Positions 1 through 9,094 of a stretch of DNA of 64,000 bases are shown piece after piece. The stretch comes from Segetibacter sp. (GTDB lineage Bacteria; Bacteroidota; Bacteroidia; Chitinophagales; Chitinophagaceae). The DNA lies in assembly GCA_028288485.1 (NCBI GenBank), contig JAQBNO010000154.1, forward strand, positions 1 to 64,000, read 5' to 3'. The translations under genes and the position numbers were made by a program. The notes beneath the pieces are model-generated. The model was not told the origin of the DNA, did not search any database, and was given only the letters and a program-made list of their open reading frames with translations. Position 1 is the first letter of the stretch, and each line of letters opens with the position of its first letter.

Positions 1-100
1 TATATTTTCCCCGTAACACTCCGTCAATGTCGGTAAAAGCAATTTTTACTTTCCCTGCCGGATGATCTTTTACGTATTTAACAATTTCCTCTGTATTCAT
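1..100 (-). CDS. Glutamine synthetase family protein, N-terminal fragment
   Basis: Only the first 33 codons lie inside the window. The ATG is at 98-100 and the gene runs off the left edge. The visible protein contains KIAFTDIDGVLRGKY, which matches the start of the beta-grasp domain in glutamine-synthetase-like ligases. The family joins glutamate to ammonia or, in relatives, to amines such as ethanolamine or polyamines. Its nearest upstream neighbour on the same strand is an ethanolamine-type permease about 700 bp away, which suggests an amine-utilising ligase rather than housekeeping GlnA. That is inference from context. The active site is not visible, so the substrate cannot be assigned. 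Confidence 0.75.
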   Translation of the reverse strand, partial: MNTEEIVKYVKDHPAGKVKIAFTDIDGVLRGKY

Positions 101-198
101 ATAATTGCTTTCACTAAAAATAAACACGTTCTAATAAATGTTACCAGCTTACAAATTGTTTTTCTTTCTTGTTCCAACATTCGTTCATGGTGGTTCCC

Positions 199-252
199 CA
201 GTTGTCCGAATGCATCCCTTTGGTGCAGTTGTCCGAATGCATCCCTTTGGTG
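199..252. repeat. Perfect 27-bp tandem duplication
   Basis: The unit CAGTTGTCCGAATGCATCCC followed by TTTGGTG occurs twice without a mismatch at 199-225 and 226-252. It duplicates the internal block of the dispersed element that continues to 270. The duplication appears to be a local replication event within one element. Confidence 0.85.
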
Positions 253-270
253 ATGTCACCCACTTATACG
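201..270 (-). repeat. Dispersed intergenic element, long subfamily copy
   Basis: Read on the minus strand it begins GTATAAGTGGGTGACATCAC and continues with CCAAAGGGATGCATTCGGAC. It matches copies at 2285-2325, 6212-6268 and 52464-52523. The internal block is duplicated here. Confidence 0.75.
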
Positions 271-705
271 CTATCTTTTCATGGCAGCTTTTAAATTCCG
301 TTTATAAATGGAGTGTTTTAGTAATAATTTTCAAGTTAAGCTGAAAAGCTTAAACCATGTTTTTTCATCGTCGAAGGAGTGAATGAAATATTTAAGAGTG
401 CGAAGCAAGAAAACCCCCAGCCCCTGAAAGGGCAACGTTATTAGTTGAGCGCGGAGGAGCTAAGTGTGCATAGCAACAGGGGTAAGAATGAGATTTTGGC
501 TGCCGAGGAGTCATGTATAACGGAGCACGTCCGGAGCTGTTAAGGCTGCAGCAACATGTGTTCTATAAACACGACAACCTTCGAGGGTGAAAAACCCTTA
601 ACTAAATGACATTGGCCCTTCAGGTCATACAAATTTTTGAATCAAACGACATTTGCCTTAGGGGATTTTAAAGCCGAAAAAATGAGCTGTCGATTTTTTT
701 GCTGC

Positions 706-731
706 GGTATAAGTGTGCGACGCAACGAATG
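706..731 (+). repeat. Dispersed intergenic element, short subfamily copy
   Basis: The sequence GTATAAGTGTGCGACGCAAC followed by GAATG matches the short-form core seen at about fifteen other intergenic places in the window. It lies between the permease 3' end and the glutamine-synthetase-like gene. Confidence 0.7.
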
Positions 732-814
732 CTGCATCTAATGCTATCGCCGGTAACAAAAAAGGTCTTTACGCTCTTAGTAAAAGAGTATGATAGGTAG
801 CCGATTGTCGAGGG

Positions 815-2170
815 TCAGAAAATATACGCTTTCTTTCCAAATACCCTGAAGCATTGGTAACTTATGGCTATTATTAGAAAATAGATGGCGGCCAGTTTGA
901 AATTAAATATCATCATCGCGACAAATGAAATGCTGGCAATTACTAACGCCGTAACCGGGAAAACCGGGTACCATGGCACTTTAAAAGGGCGTGGCAGCAG
1001 TGGCTCTTTTTTTCGAAGTTGCAGTAATGAGATCATCGATACAATATACAACGTTAAGGCACCAAATACTGAGATGGTGATGATTTCGGCCGTTTTGCCG
1101 GTAAGTAATGCAACAATTCCAATAATCATATTCAACAGGAGCGCATTGGAAGGGGTTTGAAACTTCGGATGAATTTTACCGAGGAAAGCCGGGGCAAACC
1201 GTACTCTTCCAAATTCAAAGGTAGATCTGCCTGCAGCTAAAATAATTCCGTGAAAAGAGGCAACGAGCCCAAACAGCCCCACTGTAATGAGCAGGTGATA
1301 CATAAAATTGTTATTACCAACAATATGCCCTAAAGCCAATGGTAGCGGGGAATCGGAAGTAGCGCCGCCCGGCTGGTAAACAATTGCTTCCCATCCTGCA
1401 ACGCCGACGGAAGCGGAAAAGGTAAGGACGCAAAGGATCACCAGGGTAAGAATGGCCGAGCCAAAACCAAAAAGGATGGTTCGTTGAGGACGGACGGCTT
1501 CTTCAGCTACATTAGCCACACCTTCGATTGCCAGGAAAAACCAGATGGCAAAAGGAATGGCCGCAAAAGCTCCCTTCCAGCCGTGGGGAAGTGCGTTCTG
1601 TTGTAAGTTTTTGAACTCAAAGTGTGGCAGGGATATGCCGGCAAACAACAACAATTCTCCAACGGCTAAGATGGTTATCACCAGTTCGAATGTTGCTGCA
1701 GCTTTAACTCCGTATATATTTAATGCTGTGAAAACAATGTAGCTAAAAATGGCAATGGCCACTATTGGAATTTGGGGAAAAAATAAATTAAAATAAGCAC
1801 CGATGGCAAAAGCAATGGCAGGCGGGGCAAAGATGAATTCTATGTTTTGAGCCATGCCGGCAATAAAACCGACATGTTTCCCCATTGCCCGGTTTGCATA
1901 ATCAAATGCTCCACCAGCTTTAGGAATGGCACAGGCCAGTTCAGTATAGCTAAACGTGAAAGTTGCATACATGATAATGATGAAAAATGTAGCAGCAGCC
2001 AGGCCCAAAGTGCCACCCTTTTCCAATCCCAAGTTCCAGCCGAAATACATGCCTGATATAACATAGCCAACTCCCAAACCCCACAGCATAGCAGGGGTAA
2101 GTGTACGTTTCAGTTCATTTGCAGGAGGTAATGACAATAAAAAGAAATTTGCAGTTAAATATTGGTACAA
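815..2170 (-). CDS. APC-family permease, ethanolamine permease type
   Basis: A 451-residue integral membrane protein with about twelve hydrophobic segments. The N-terminal part reads WGLGVGYVISGMYFGWNLGL, the glycine-rich first helix typical of the ethanolamine permease branch of the amino acid-polyamine-organocation superfamily. It probably imports ethanolamine or a related small amine through the inner membrane. The ORF opens with TTG rather than ATG, preceded by GAGGAG at suitable spacing. The next internal ATG (in PAMLWGL) would delete the conserved segment just before helix 1, so the TTG or an upstream non-ATG start is more likely. The downstream neighbour on the same strand is a glutamine-synthetase-like gene, which fits uptake followed by glutamylation of the amine. 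Substrate is inferred from family resemblance only. Confidence 0.8.
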   Translation of the reverse strand: MYQYLTANFFLLSLPPANELKRTLTPAMLWGLGVGYVISGMYFGWNLGLEKGGTLGLAAATFFIIIMYATFTFSYTELACAIPKAGGAFDYANRAMGKHVGFIAGMAQNIEFIFAPPAIAFAIGAYFNLFFPQIPIVAIAIFSYIVFTALNIYGVKAAATFELVITILAVGELLLFAGISLPHFEFKNLQQNALPHGWKGAFAAIPFAIWFFLAIEGVANVAEEAVRPQRTILFGFGSAILTLVILCVLTFSASVGVAGWEAIVYQPGGATSDSPLPLALGHIVGNNNFMYHLLITVGLFGLVASFHGIILAAGRSTFEFGRVRFAPAFLGKIHPKFQTPSNALLLNMIIGIVALLTGKTAEIITISVFGALTLYIVSMISLLQLRKKEPLLPRPFKVPWYPVFPVTALVIASISFVAMMIFNFKLAAIYFLIIAISYQCFRVFGKKAYIF

Positions 2171-2284
2171 ATTAATTCTCCTCTAAAATAGGTGATTTAA
2201 TCTAAACCTTGTTCCTGTACTAACATTGCCCCTGGAACGACAAACCCTTCCCCGGAAAGCGGAAAGAAGTTTGAAATACAGGAG

Positions 2285-2325
2285 AGTGACATCACCAAAG
2301 TGATCCATTCGGACAACAATGTTCA
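2285..2325 (+). repeat. Dispersed intergenic element, long subfamily copy
   Basis: AGTGACATCACCAAAGTGAT continues into CCATTCGGACAACAATGTTC. The left GTACAAG end is lost, so this copy is 5' truncated. It sits between the permease and the short-chain dehydrogenase. Confidence 0.7.
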
Positions 2326-2364
2326 CTGTTTATTCAATGCCTGCAAACAAAAGAATAACAGGCG

Positions 2365-3123
2365 TTACTCCCTATAAAAATTTACCGCACTCCCCTGTGC
2401 CGTACAGGTAACAATGAGTTCATTAATGCAAACATGAGGGGGAAGTGTTGAACAATACCATGTGATATCTGCTATATCCCGGGCATGAAGAGGCGTGTAA
2501 CCCTCATACGCACGTTTAGCCTTATCCCCGTCGCCGTTAAAGCGGACAAGAGAAAATTCGGTATCTGCAGATCCGGGGTGAATAGCGGTGACTTTTATTT
2601 TATATGGAAGCAGGTCAATTCGCAACGACTTGCTGATGGCATCGACTGCAAATTTTGTAGCACAATACACATTTCCTTTTTCGTATACCTCTTTGCCGGC
2701 AACGGATCCAATATTTATAATGTGGCCCTGCTTTTTAGAGGTCATATAGGGAACTACTGCTTTCGTTACGTACAGCAATCCTTTTACATTAGTATCGATC
2801 ATCGTGTCCCAATCGTCAATACTTCCTTTTTCGAAAGTATCGCGGCCCAATGCAAGACCGGCATTGTTTACAAGTATATCGATATCTTTCCATTCAGCAG
2901 GCAAATCGTACAGGTTTTGACGCACCTCCTCTTTATGTTGTACGTTAAACACAAGACTTAGTATGCGTACAGAATATTTTTCCCTTAGTTCATCTGCAAA
3001 TGCATGAAGCCGGTCGGCACGACGGCCGGTAATAATACAATTCCAATGATTTGAAGCAAACTTTTCGGCGATGGCTTTTCCAAAACCAGAAGTTGCACCT
3101 GTGATCAATACAATTTTATGCAT
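2365..3123 (-). CDS. Short-chain dehydrogenase/reductase (YdfG-like)
   Basis: A 252-residue Rossmann-fold oxidoreductase. The cofactor loop TGATSGFG lies at residues 8-15, NNAG is present, and the catalytic motif appears as YCATK with an upstream serine. GRRADR after the second strand suggests a preference for NADP. Length and motifs fit the YdfG group, which oxidises serine, 3-hydroxy acids or related alcohols in the cytoplasm. The ATG start directly precedes MHKIVLITGAT, so little sequence is missing. It stands alone, with a non-coding gap on each side. The exact substrate cannot be read from sequence. Confidence 0.85.
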   Translation of the reverse strand: MHKIVLITGATSGFGKAIAEKFASNHWNCIITGRRADRLHAFADELREKYSVRILSLVFNVQHKEEVRQNLYDLPAEWKDIDILVNNAGLALGRDTFEKGSIDDWDTMIDTNVKGLLYVTKAVVPYMTSKKQGHIINIGSVAGKEVYEKGNVYCATKFAVDAISKSLRIDLLPYKIKVTAIHPGSADTEFSLVRFNGDGDKAKRAYEGYTPLHARDIADITWYCSTLPPHVCINELIVTCTAQGSAVNFYRE

Positions 3124-3159
3124 AGGCTGCGAAGTTAATAAGCAGGGGGCAAATGGAAA

Positions 3160-3290
3160 ATTTGAAAATGGGGAGTAGAGAATTAGGAAGTGACTACTTA
3201 GAGTACTTAGAAATTAAGTAATTAGGAATTACGTACCGAACTCTTTAGTTTGATATTCCTGATTACGAATTACTCTTCGTTATCTTATTA
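3160..3290. repeat. Degenerate short-word array
   Basis: The region upstream of the SDR gene is made of variants of AATTAGGAA, TAATTAGGAATTACG and GATTACGAATTAC. It has no coding potential and resembles other word arrays in this window that use different words. Confidence 0.45.
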
Positions 3291-5916
3291 ATACAGCGGT
3301 TCCTTTCTTAACAATGTGATTGCCAAGGTAATCGGTGCCTTCTGCAATAAAAATGTAAGTACCCGACGGCTGTTCGGCCCCGTTAATAGTGCCATCCCAT
3401 CCCTGGCCTATTATACTCGTTCCATAAATCTTTTGACCCCACCGGTTAAATACCCTGAAGTAGTTGAGACTCTTGATTCCAACAGGAATGGGCCTTAAGA
3501 AATCGTTCCTCCCATCCCAGTTGGGTGTAAAGGCAGTTGGGATAAAAATATCAGGCGCCGTTTTAAATACTTTGACTTTTAATACATCCTCTGCAAAACA
3601 TCCCTCCGGTACACTCACCTTTACTTTATACACGAGTGAATCATAGGATGGTCCTACAACCACAACCGGGTTAGCGATGGAAGAATTATCCATTCCGGTT
3701 CCTGGTGTCCAGGAATAAAAGGTGCCTCCTGTTGCATTTAATTGGAGAGGCTGGTTGGCAACTATAGAAGTATCGTTACCGGCAAACGCTTTTACCTCGG
3801 GAATTACTGTAACAACTACGGTATCAGTAGTTGGCTTTGGGCAACCCATTGTGTCAAGAACAGTAAGAACGTAGTTCGTTGTCGACTTTGGTCCTGCAAC
3901 AGGCGTTAACGTGTTTACGCCGGAAAGAGAGTTGCCTGGTGTCCAGGTAAAATATGCTCCAACGATATTGCCTGTAAGCTGGGTGCGTTCTGCATAACAA
4001 ATGGTAACATCAGAACCGGCAGTTGCAATGGGGTAAGGCACAGGTTTTATGACAATAGTATCTTTCGCCTGGCACTTGCCGAGCTTTGCTGTTACTACAT
4101 AGGTAGTGGTTTTGTCAGGACGAGCTGCCGGGTTTTTAATATCAGCACTTGTAAGTAATCCGTCTGCCGGTGTCCATTGCCATTGAAGTCCATCGCTTTT
4201 CGGCTGTAAAACAATTATGTCTGTACTACAAATGCTAGTGTCAGCACCGAGATCAACGGTTATAAAATCGAGTACATTTACTTTTATAGAATCTTTGTTT
4301 TCACACCCAATTCCGTCGGAAAGTGTTACTACATAGGTGGTAGTATCTTTGGGAAAAACAACCGGGTTTGGAGAATTTGGATTAATGATATTAATTGCAG
4401 GTGTCCAGGTAAAAGTTCCGGTTCCTTGCGCTCGTAAAGGCAAAGTATCAACGCTGCAGATGAGGGTATCTTTAAATGGAAGAGTTATTGTGGGAGCAGT
4501 GGTAACACTAACCGGGGTAGTAATTGAATCGACACAGCCTTTACTGCTGGTTACGATCAACCTGGCATTCCTGATTCCTGCATCGGGGTATTTATAGGTG
4601 GGATTTTTAATCGCGGAAACGTCGGATGTAGTGGAAGGTTCTCCGAAGTCCCATCTCCAACTTTCAATTACACCATAATTTGTCGTGCTTTTGTCGGTAA
4701 AAGTAAAAGGTGTTTTAAAGCAACTGCCTTTAATGTCAAAAGCAGGTTTAAACCCCGGGTAAACGCCTACTCTTGTTGAGGCTGTATCAATACATCCACC
4801 AGCGCCAATAACAGTAAGTTTAACTGTATAAACGCCAGTGTCGGCATACCTGAAAACGGGAGCAGCCTGGCTCGAAGTGTCACTTGTTGCTGTGTTTACC
4901 CCAAAGTCCCACGAGTAGCTGCGTATGGTTGAAGAAGTGTTGAGGTTACTGAAATTTACAGCGAAATCATTGCACCATGCTCCCGATGCAGGAATGGGTT
5001 CGGCAGCAGCATAATCGCAATCACCAATTTCAAGAATAAAATCCTTCCGGTGTTGGTTAATAATTTTCCCGTTTCTCCACTCATTTACACAAACGTTAAT
5101 CACATAGCGGCCCCGGTCAGGGGCTCTTCCTGTAATTTTACCGGTAGCAGGATTAATAGTGACTGCTTCTCCTAATGGCCGTTCCCCGGTAAAAGGTAGT
5201 TTATAGGGTAATGAAGTTAAGGTTAAGGTCGTGGGTGGTCCTCCCTGCGCATTACCTGGATTAGGATTGGTCGAGGTTCCCCCGGCGTAAGCATTACAAA
5301 ATGAATAACTTAAAGAATCTCCGTCTGCATCTGATGCGCCAAAATCGAGAACAAAGGTTTTATTTTCGCAGACAAGTGCTGCGTCTTTTGGAGCAAACTG
5401 AGGGCTGTTATTATGACCTGCCGGCAACACAGCAGTGCCTGGTATTTTAGTAGCGTATGTGCCACCAATGCTTGAGTTTATGCCAATGTTGCTGATAAAG
5501 TCGGGCCTGCAACATCTTATCCAGGTTAATGTATACCCGGCAGCGGTATTGGGCAATTCTACTGTTTCTGTAAAAATTCCTATTTGGAAGCATACCTCCG
5601 GAGCAGAGATTAAGCACGGAATGGTGTCGGTGTTCAAGTCAATTCTGCCCACAGGATATTGTAATAAAAGCTTAAGGGGCCTTTGTAAAGACGAATTGTT
5701 ATTATTATAGATACCAATCACTACGCTTTCTGTTTCCAATGTCTGCCCCGAGGAATGACAGTCTCTAAACAACCGCATCGAGATCTTGTACTTGCTCGAA
5801 TTTGCAGCAGCACCGGGTCCCATGTATTCATAAAATAATTCACCTCCAGCAATGTGGTTTGCAAAACCTGATATAAAAAATAGAAGAGAAACTATTAAGA
5901 TTAAAAATTTTTTCAT
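3280..5916 (-). CDS. Secreted PKD-repeat protein with gliding motility-associated C-terminal domain
   Basis: An 878-residue protein with an N-terminal signal peptide (MKKFLILIVSLLFFISGFAN). Beta-rich repeats follow, and at least two contain PKD-like motifs (SYSWDFG near residue 333, SWRWDFG near 420). Several later repeats carry TxTYVVT and FTWTP words typical of Ig-like modules. The last 80 or so residues (FIPTAFTPNWDGRNDFLRP through FRVFNRWGQKIY to the end) match the gliding motility-associated (CHU_C, type B sorting) domain that directs type IX secretion. The protein is probably exported across the outer membrane and acts as a surface or matrix adhesin, by analogy with the family. A PorP/SprF protein, a usual partner of type B cargo, is encoded 11 kb away. 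No catalytic domain was recognised. Confidence 0.88.
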   Translation of the reverse strand: MKKFLILIVSLLFFISGFANHIAGGELFYEYMGPGAAANSSKYKISMRLFRDCHSSGQTLETESVVIGIYNNNNSSLQRPLKLLLQYPVGRIDLNTDTIPCLISAPEVCFQIGIFTETVELPNTAAGYTLTWIRCCRPDFISNIGINSSIGGTYATKIPGTAVLPAGHNNSPQFAPKDAALVCENKTFVLDFGASDADGDSLSYSFCNAYAGGTSTNPNPGNAQGGPPTTLTLTSLPYKLPFTGERPLGEAVTINPATGKITGRAPDRGRYVINVCVNEWRNGKIINQHRKDFILEIGDCDYAAAEPIPASGAWCNDFAVNFSNLNTSSTIRSYSWDFGVNTATSDTSSQAAPVFRYADTGVYTVKLTVIGAGGCIDTASTRVGVYPGFKPAFDIKGSCFKTPFTFTDKSTTNYGVIESWRWDFGEPSTTSDVSAIKNPTYKYPDAGIRNARLIVTSSKGCVDSITTPVSVTTAPTITLPFKDTLICSVDTLPLRAQGTGTFTWTPAINIINPNSPNPVVFPKDTTTYVVTLSDGIGCENKDSIKVNVLDFITVDLGADTSICSTDIIVLQPKSDGLQWQWTPADGLLTSADIKNPAARPDKTTTYVVTAKLGKCQAKDTIVIKPVPYPIATAGSDVTICYAERTQLTGNIVGAYFTWTPGNSLSGVNTLTPVAGPKSTTNYVLTVLDTMGCPKPTTDTVVVTVIPEVKAFAGNDTSIVANQPLQLNATGGTFYSWTPGTGMDNSSIANPVVVVGPSYDSLVYKVKVSVPEGCFAEDVLKVKVFKTAPDIFIPTAFTPNWDGRNDFLRPIPVGIKSLNYFRVFNRWGQKIYGTSIIGQGWDGTINGAEQPSGTYIFIAEGTDYLGNHIVKKGTAVLIR

Positions 5917-6349
5917 GGAACGAATACTATTCTAAAGCTAAACGGCACCTGTAAAAGCAGTAAAAGTTACTCTTTTACTCAATGAAGGGTGAAAGTACAA
6001 AAGGAAACGCTGCCAGAATGAGCCCTTACAATTTTTATTAAAGAAGGCAGTCTTTATCGCTTAATCGTTTTTTCTTTAGTGGCACGAAATCAGTAACAAT
6101 TTACTTCATGAAAAATAGAGAGCCAATGGTTTTTTTTATGAAAAACAAGGCCTTTAAGCATTATATCAGACAGTAAAAGGGGGCTTTTTGTTGCCTTCCC
6201 TGGAAAAAATATCAACATCATTGTCGGGACGGAACCTTTTGGTGATGTCACTTGTACCGCAAATCTTTATTGAACTGTTTTTAAAGTTGTTGTTTTTGAG
6301 AATTACAATATTCATTCATTCATTCATATCGGTTATTATGCAGGTTTTT
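5917..6349. other. Intergenic region with a long-form dispersed element
   Basis: This 433-bp gap separates the adhesin gene and the hydrolase gene. It contains a long-subfamily element at 6212-6268 and a short ATTC microsatellite near 6312-6327. I saw no gene or RNA. Confidence 0.6.
6212..6268 (-). repeat. Dispersed intergenic element, long subfamily copy
   Basis: The plus strand reads TCAACATCATTGTCGGGACG, then CCTTTTGGTGATGTCACTTG and TACCGCAAATCTTT. It shares the outer flank AAAGATTTGC on the minus strand with the copy at 52464-52523, so the element extends beyond the GTACAAG core. Confidence 0.8.
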
Positions 6350-7150
6350 TTATTCGGCTGACTTTATGAATTGCATGAGATATTTGTTAAGCTCCCCCGG
6401 CGCTTCTATCATACTCATATGACCTATGCCGTTCATTAAATGTATATGAGACACCTTCGGCACATGCACCTGGTTCAAAAGATCTTTTAATGGAGCCGCT
6501 ACATCTTCTGATCCAATGATAAACAAAACAGGAACTTTAGTTTTTTTCAGCTCCAGTGTTCTTTCGGGGCGGTTCATCATTGCCGTATAATATTGTATCA
6601 ATGCTTCCTTTGTAAAATTTTTCCCCTGTTCAATTAAGGCTTCAATCTTTTCGGGGTGTTGCTTTTTGAAGTTGTCGGAAAAAAGGTTGGGGGTAGAGTT
6701 TTTTAAAAAGGGATAAGTTCCGTACTTTTCTATTAAGGAAATACCTTTTTTTCTTGCTGATTTTTTTTCTTCATTATCTGCAGATGCAGTGGAATGTATA
6801 AAACCCCAGCCTTTTAAACTATCGCCGTACTTTTCGGCAAAAGCGAGTGTAACATATCCTCCCATGCTATGACCTAACAGTATACATTCTGCAACACGTT
6901 CATGATCAATTAGAGCTTTAATGCAATCTGCATAGTCCTCCATACCTACCTCTGGTTTTTGCAACATTGGTGATTTGCCACTCCCTGGCAGGTCGGGAAG
7001 TATAAGCAGGCAATGCTCCTGTAAAAAGCTGACCTGTTCGTTCCAGATGGTACTGTCTTCCGCGAAACCGTGTAAGAGTACAACAGGCTGGCCTTTTCCA
7101 TATACCTGATACGATATATCTACATCCTGGTATTTAAATTTATTTTCCAT
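6350..7150 (-). CDS. Alpha/beta hydrolase
   Basis: A 266-residue cytoplasmic alpha/beta-fold hydrolase. The oxyanion motif VVLLHGFAED is near residue 23, the nucleophile elbow GHSMGGY near residue 94, and the C-terminal histidine lies in NGIGHMSM. Length and motifs fit small esterases or acyl hydrolases; the substrate is unknown. The ORF track extends the start to 7210, but that GTG lies inside a dispersed repeat at 7194-7217. The ATG at 7148-7150 gives the normal family N-terminus and has GGAGG 12-16 nt upstream, so I use it. Lnt is encoded directly upstream on the same strand, with 131 bp between. Confidence 0.85.
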   Translation of the reverse strand: MENKFKYQDVDISYQVYGKGQPVVLLHGFAEDSTIWNEQVSFLQEHCLLILPDLPGSGKSPMLQKPEVGMEDYADCIKALIDHERVAECILLGHSMGGYVTLAFAEKYGDSLKGWGFIHSTASADNEEKKSARKKGISLIEKYGTYPFLKNSTPNLFSDNFKKQHPEKIEALIEQGKNFTKEALIQYYTAMMNRPERTLELKKTKVPVLFIIGSEDVAAPLKDLLNQVHVPKVSHIHLMNGIGHMSMIEAPGELNKYLMQFIKSAE

Positions 7151-7193
7151 AGTGCTATAACCACCTCCGATTTGCTGCGTAAAGACTTTACTA

Positions 7194-7217
7194 GTACAAG
7201 TGAGTGACACAACGATG
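7194..7217 (+). repeat. Dispersed intergenic element, short subfamily copy
   Basis: GTACAAGTGAGTGACACAAC followed by GATG, a perfect match to the short-form consensus. It creates a spurious extension of the neighbouring hydrolase ORF. Confidence 0.85.
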
Positions 7218-7281
7218 ATGCTACGGGGTATGAAAGTCGGCTCCCAAGAACATAGGTTACTTAAGGCAGGGCGCGCAAACC

Positions 7282-8874
7282 TTATATTTTCGAACCAACA
7301 AATCGCTTTTTTAAAATCATAATAAAATGGTACAAAAATAAGACTGACATCAAAAATAGAGCAAGGCCGAAAATATAAGCCCCGTTACGCACAAAGAAAG
7401 TTTCGCCGGTAACAGGCGGAATGGTGTATTTAATGGCGGCAGGGGCATCCCAGGGGCGGGTTTCAACAATATCGCCATTGCTGTTTATTACTGCCGAAAT
7501 GCCCGTATTGGCACTTCGTGCTATCCACTTCCGGGTTTCAAGAGCTCTTAGTCTTGCATAGTTCAGGTGTTGGCGGTGCCCCGGTGTATTCGCCCACCAA
7601 CCGTCATTTGTCATAATGGTAAGCAGGTTAGCTCCCTTTTTTATATAACTGGTAATATATTCACCATAAATACTTTCGTAGCAAATGATGGGAGCGGTGA
7701 TATAAGGATTGCCTTCAACTTTAAAAGCAACAGCTTCCTTATCGTGACCATAACCCCCTGCAGTTCCACCGAATTTTTCAAATATTGCACCGAGCCAAAG
7801 AAGGAAATCTGGTAAGGTTTCAACGCCGGGAACCAGTTTGCTCTTATTGTAAAACTGTATCGGCTGATTTGCCTTTATAGCGACTGCGGCATTAAAGGCA
7901 TCGTAATAAGTGCCATCAACCTGATTTTTCCTGGCCGTTTTGGTAGCTTTTTCGGTTCCATAATTTTTAAAGGTCTCGATGCCGGTTTGAAGTGTAATGG
8001 TGGGGTGCCGGTTTACGAAATCGAATACAGGCTGGTATTGCAGGTACTGTTGTACCTGGTCCTGCCAAACGGGAACAGGCAGAGCAGTTTCGGGCCAAAG
8101 TACCAGTCTTGTGTTTGAGTCAATGTACTGTTCCGATAAGGTGATCAGCTTTTGAATTTGTCCCCCCGTTGATGCCACATCAAACTTTTCGCTGTAGGGA
8201 TCGATATTAGGTTGAACGATAACTACATTAGGGTTGCCAGCGTTGCTTATATCGTTACCGTTAGTTGCCGGGTGAAGCCAATAAGAAATAGCGGCAGGTA
8301 CTGCCAGGATAACGATTGCTGTAATTATTGATACCGCTTTAGCTGAAGTTTTACTGTTTTTTACCGATAGGAAAAGTGTTACGTTGGCCAGCAGAACCCA
8401 TAAACTGCCCCCCGATGTGCCAGTATATTCGTACCATTGAACCCAATCGGGGTGTGTGGCGAATGCATTCCCAAGGGTTAACCACGGCCAGCTTAGTTGC
8501 CAGTTAAGGTGAATAAATTCAAAGCTTAACCAGAAAACGATAAAGGCAAGTAAACCGGTTTTTATGCCGTATTTGGTTTTAAAGATGTGAAAGCCCCACA
8601 ACGGAATTACCATGAAAAAACTGTTGCCAATGACTGCTCCGACTGCCCCTGCAGCAGTTGCATTCCATATCCACCAGGTTGTTCCGGCGTTCCAGGTAAA
8701 CATGGCGAGTAACGCAAACAAGAAAAAACGAATCCTGTTTTGCTCCTGGTCGGCAATCCATAATAACGGAACCCAGGCAACAAAAATAAGAAACGTGAAA
8801 GCAGAGTCGGGCCACGCAAACACCAGCAAAAGACCCGACATGATGCTGAACAGCAGGGAAGAATATTTTTTCAA
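7282..8874 (-). CDS. lnt: Apolipoprotein N-acyltransferase
   Basis: A 530-residue inner membrane enzyme that adds the third acyl chain to the N-terminal cysteine of lipoproteins. About six hydrophobic helices occupy residues 1-200, followed by a nitrilase-like periplasmic domain. The likely catalytic triad is visible: Glu262 in LWPETALP, Lys346 in NKSKLVPG and Cys398 in ICYESIYG. A final hydrophobic helix near residues 499-519 anchors the C-terminus. The ORF starts with TTG at 8872-8874 (LKKYSS) and no ATG lies between it and residue 12. The first helix argues for the TTG start, but the internal Met12 cannot be excluded. Several lipoproteins in this window would be its substrates. Confidence 0.9.
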   Translation of the reverse strand: MKKYSSLLFSIMSGLLLVFAWPDSAFTFLIFVAWVPLLWIADQEQNRIRFFLFALLAMFTWNAGTTWWIWNATAAGAVGAVIGNSFFMVIPLWGFHIFKTKYGIKTGLLAFIVFWLSFEFIHLNWQLSWPWLTLGNAFATHPDWVQWYEYTGTSGGSLWVLLANVTLFLSVKNSKTSAKAVSIITAIVILAVPAAISYWLHPATNGNDISNAGNPNVVIVQPNIDPYSEKFDVASTGGQIQKLITLSEQYIDSNTRLVLWPETALPVPVWQDQVQQYLQYQPVFDFVNRHPTITLQTGIETFKNYGTEKATKTARKNQVDGTYYDAFNAAVAIKANQPIQFYNKSKLVPGVETLPDFLLWLGAIFEKFGGTAGGYGHDKEAVAFKVEGNPYITAPIICYESIYGEYITSYIKKGANLLTIMTNDGWWANTPGHRQHLNYARLRALETRKWIARSANTGISAVINSNGDIVETRPWDAPAAIKYTIPPVTGETFFVRNGAYIFGLALFLMSVLFLYHFIMILKKRFVGSKI

Positions 8875-8913
8875 CTGAAATTTTTAGATACTGCGGGCAA
8901 GTTAGTAAACAAG

Positions 8914-9053
8914 TTGGAAATACAAGTTACCAGTTGCAGGTAGCAAGTTGCCGGTTACAAGTTTTAACGTTGTTCCCCGGAAACTAGTAACTGCTAACAG
9001 GAAACTCACACTTATTTTCCCTTAACTCGTAACTGGTACCGGGTAACTTTGAT
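8914..9053. repeat. Degenerate short-word array
   Basis: The gap between lnt and guaB is built from variants of CAAGTTACCAGTTGC, CAAGTTGCCGGTTAC and their complements (AACTCGTAACTGGTACCGGG). There is no fixed period and no coding capacity. It ends just before the guaB promoter. Confidence 0.55.
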
Positions 9054-9059
9054 TTTTTT

Positions 9060-9091
9060 TTTGCCTCGAATATTTCCTGCCTCTATCTTTG
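9060..9091 (+). promoter_or_regulatory. guaB promoter (Bacteroidota -33/-7 type)
   Basis: TTTG at 9060-9063 and TATCTTTG at 9084-9091 are separated by 20 nt, matching the Bacteroidota TTTG / TAnnTTTG consensus. The -7 box ends only 3 nt before the guaB ATG, so transcription should begin at or very near the start codon. Confidence 0.75.
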
Positions 9092-9094
9092 CAC

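Larger units (their letters stand above)
101..814. other. Non-coding region with dispersed repeats
   Basis: No convincing gene is present; the two short plus-strand ORFs overlap a perfect 27-bp tandem duplication. The region holds a long-form dispersed element (201-270), a short-form copy (706-731) and two poorly preserved cores near 392 and 461. A palindromic GC-rich word at 411-434 resembles the repeat found inside aspS. Confidence 0.6.

Noticed and set aside
138-344. Short ORFs over the 27-bp tandem duplication
   Set aside because: The repeated VVRMHPFG peptide is just the translated duplicate; no start signal or homology.
2485-2961. 158-residue plus-strand ORF
   Set aside because: Antisense shadow of the well-supported SDR gene.
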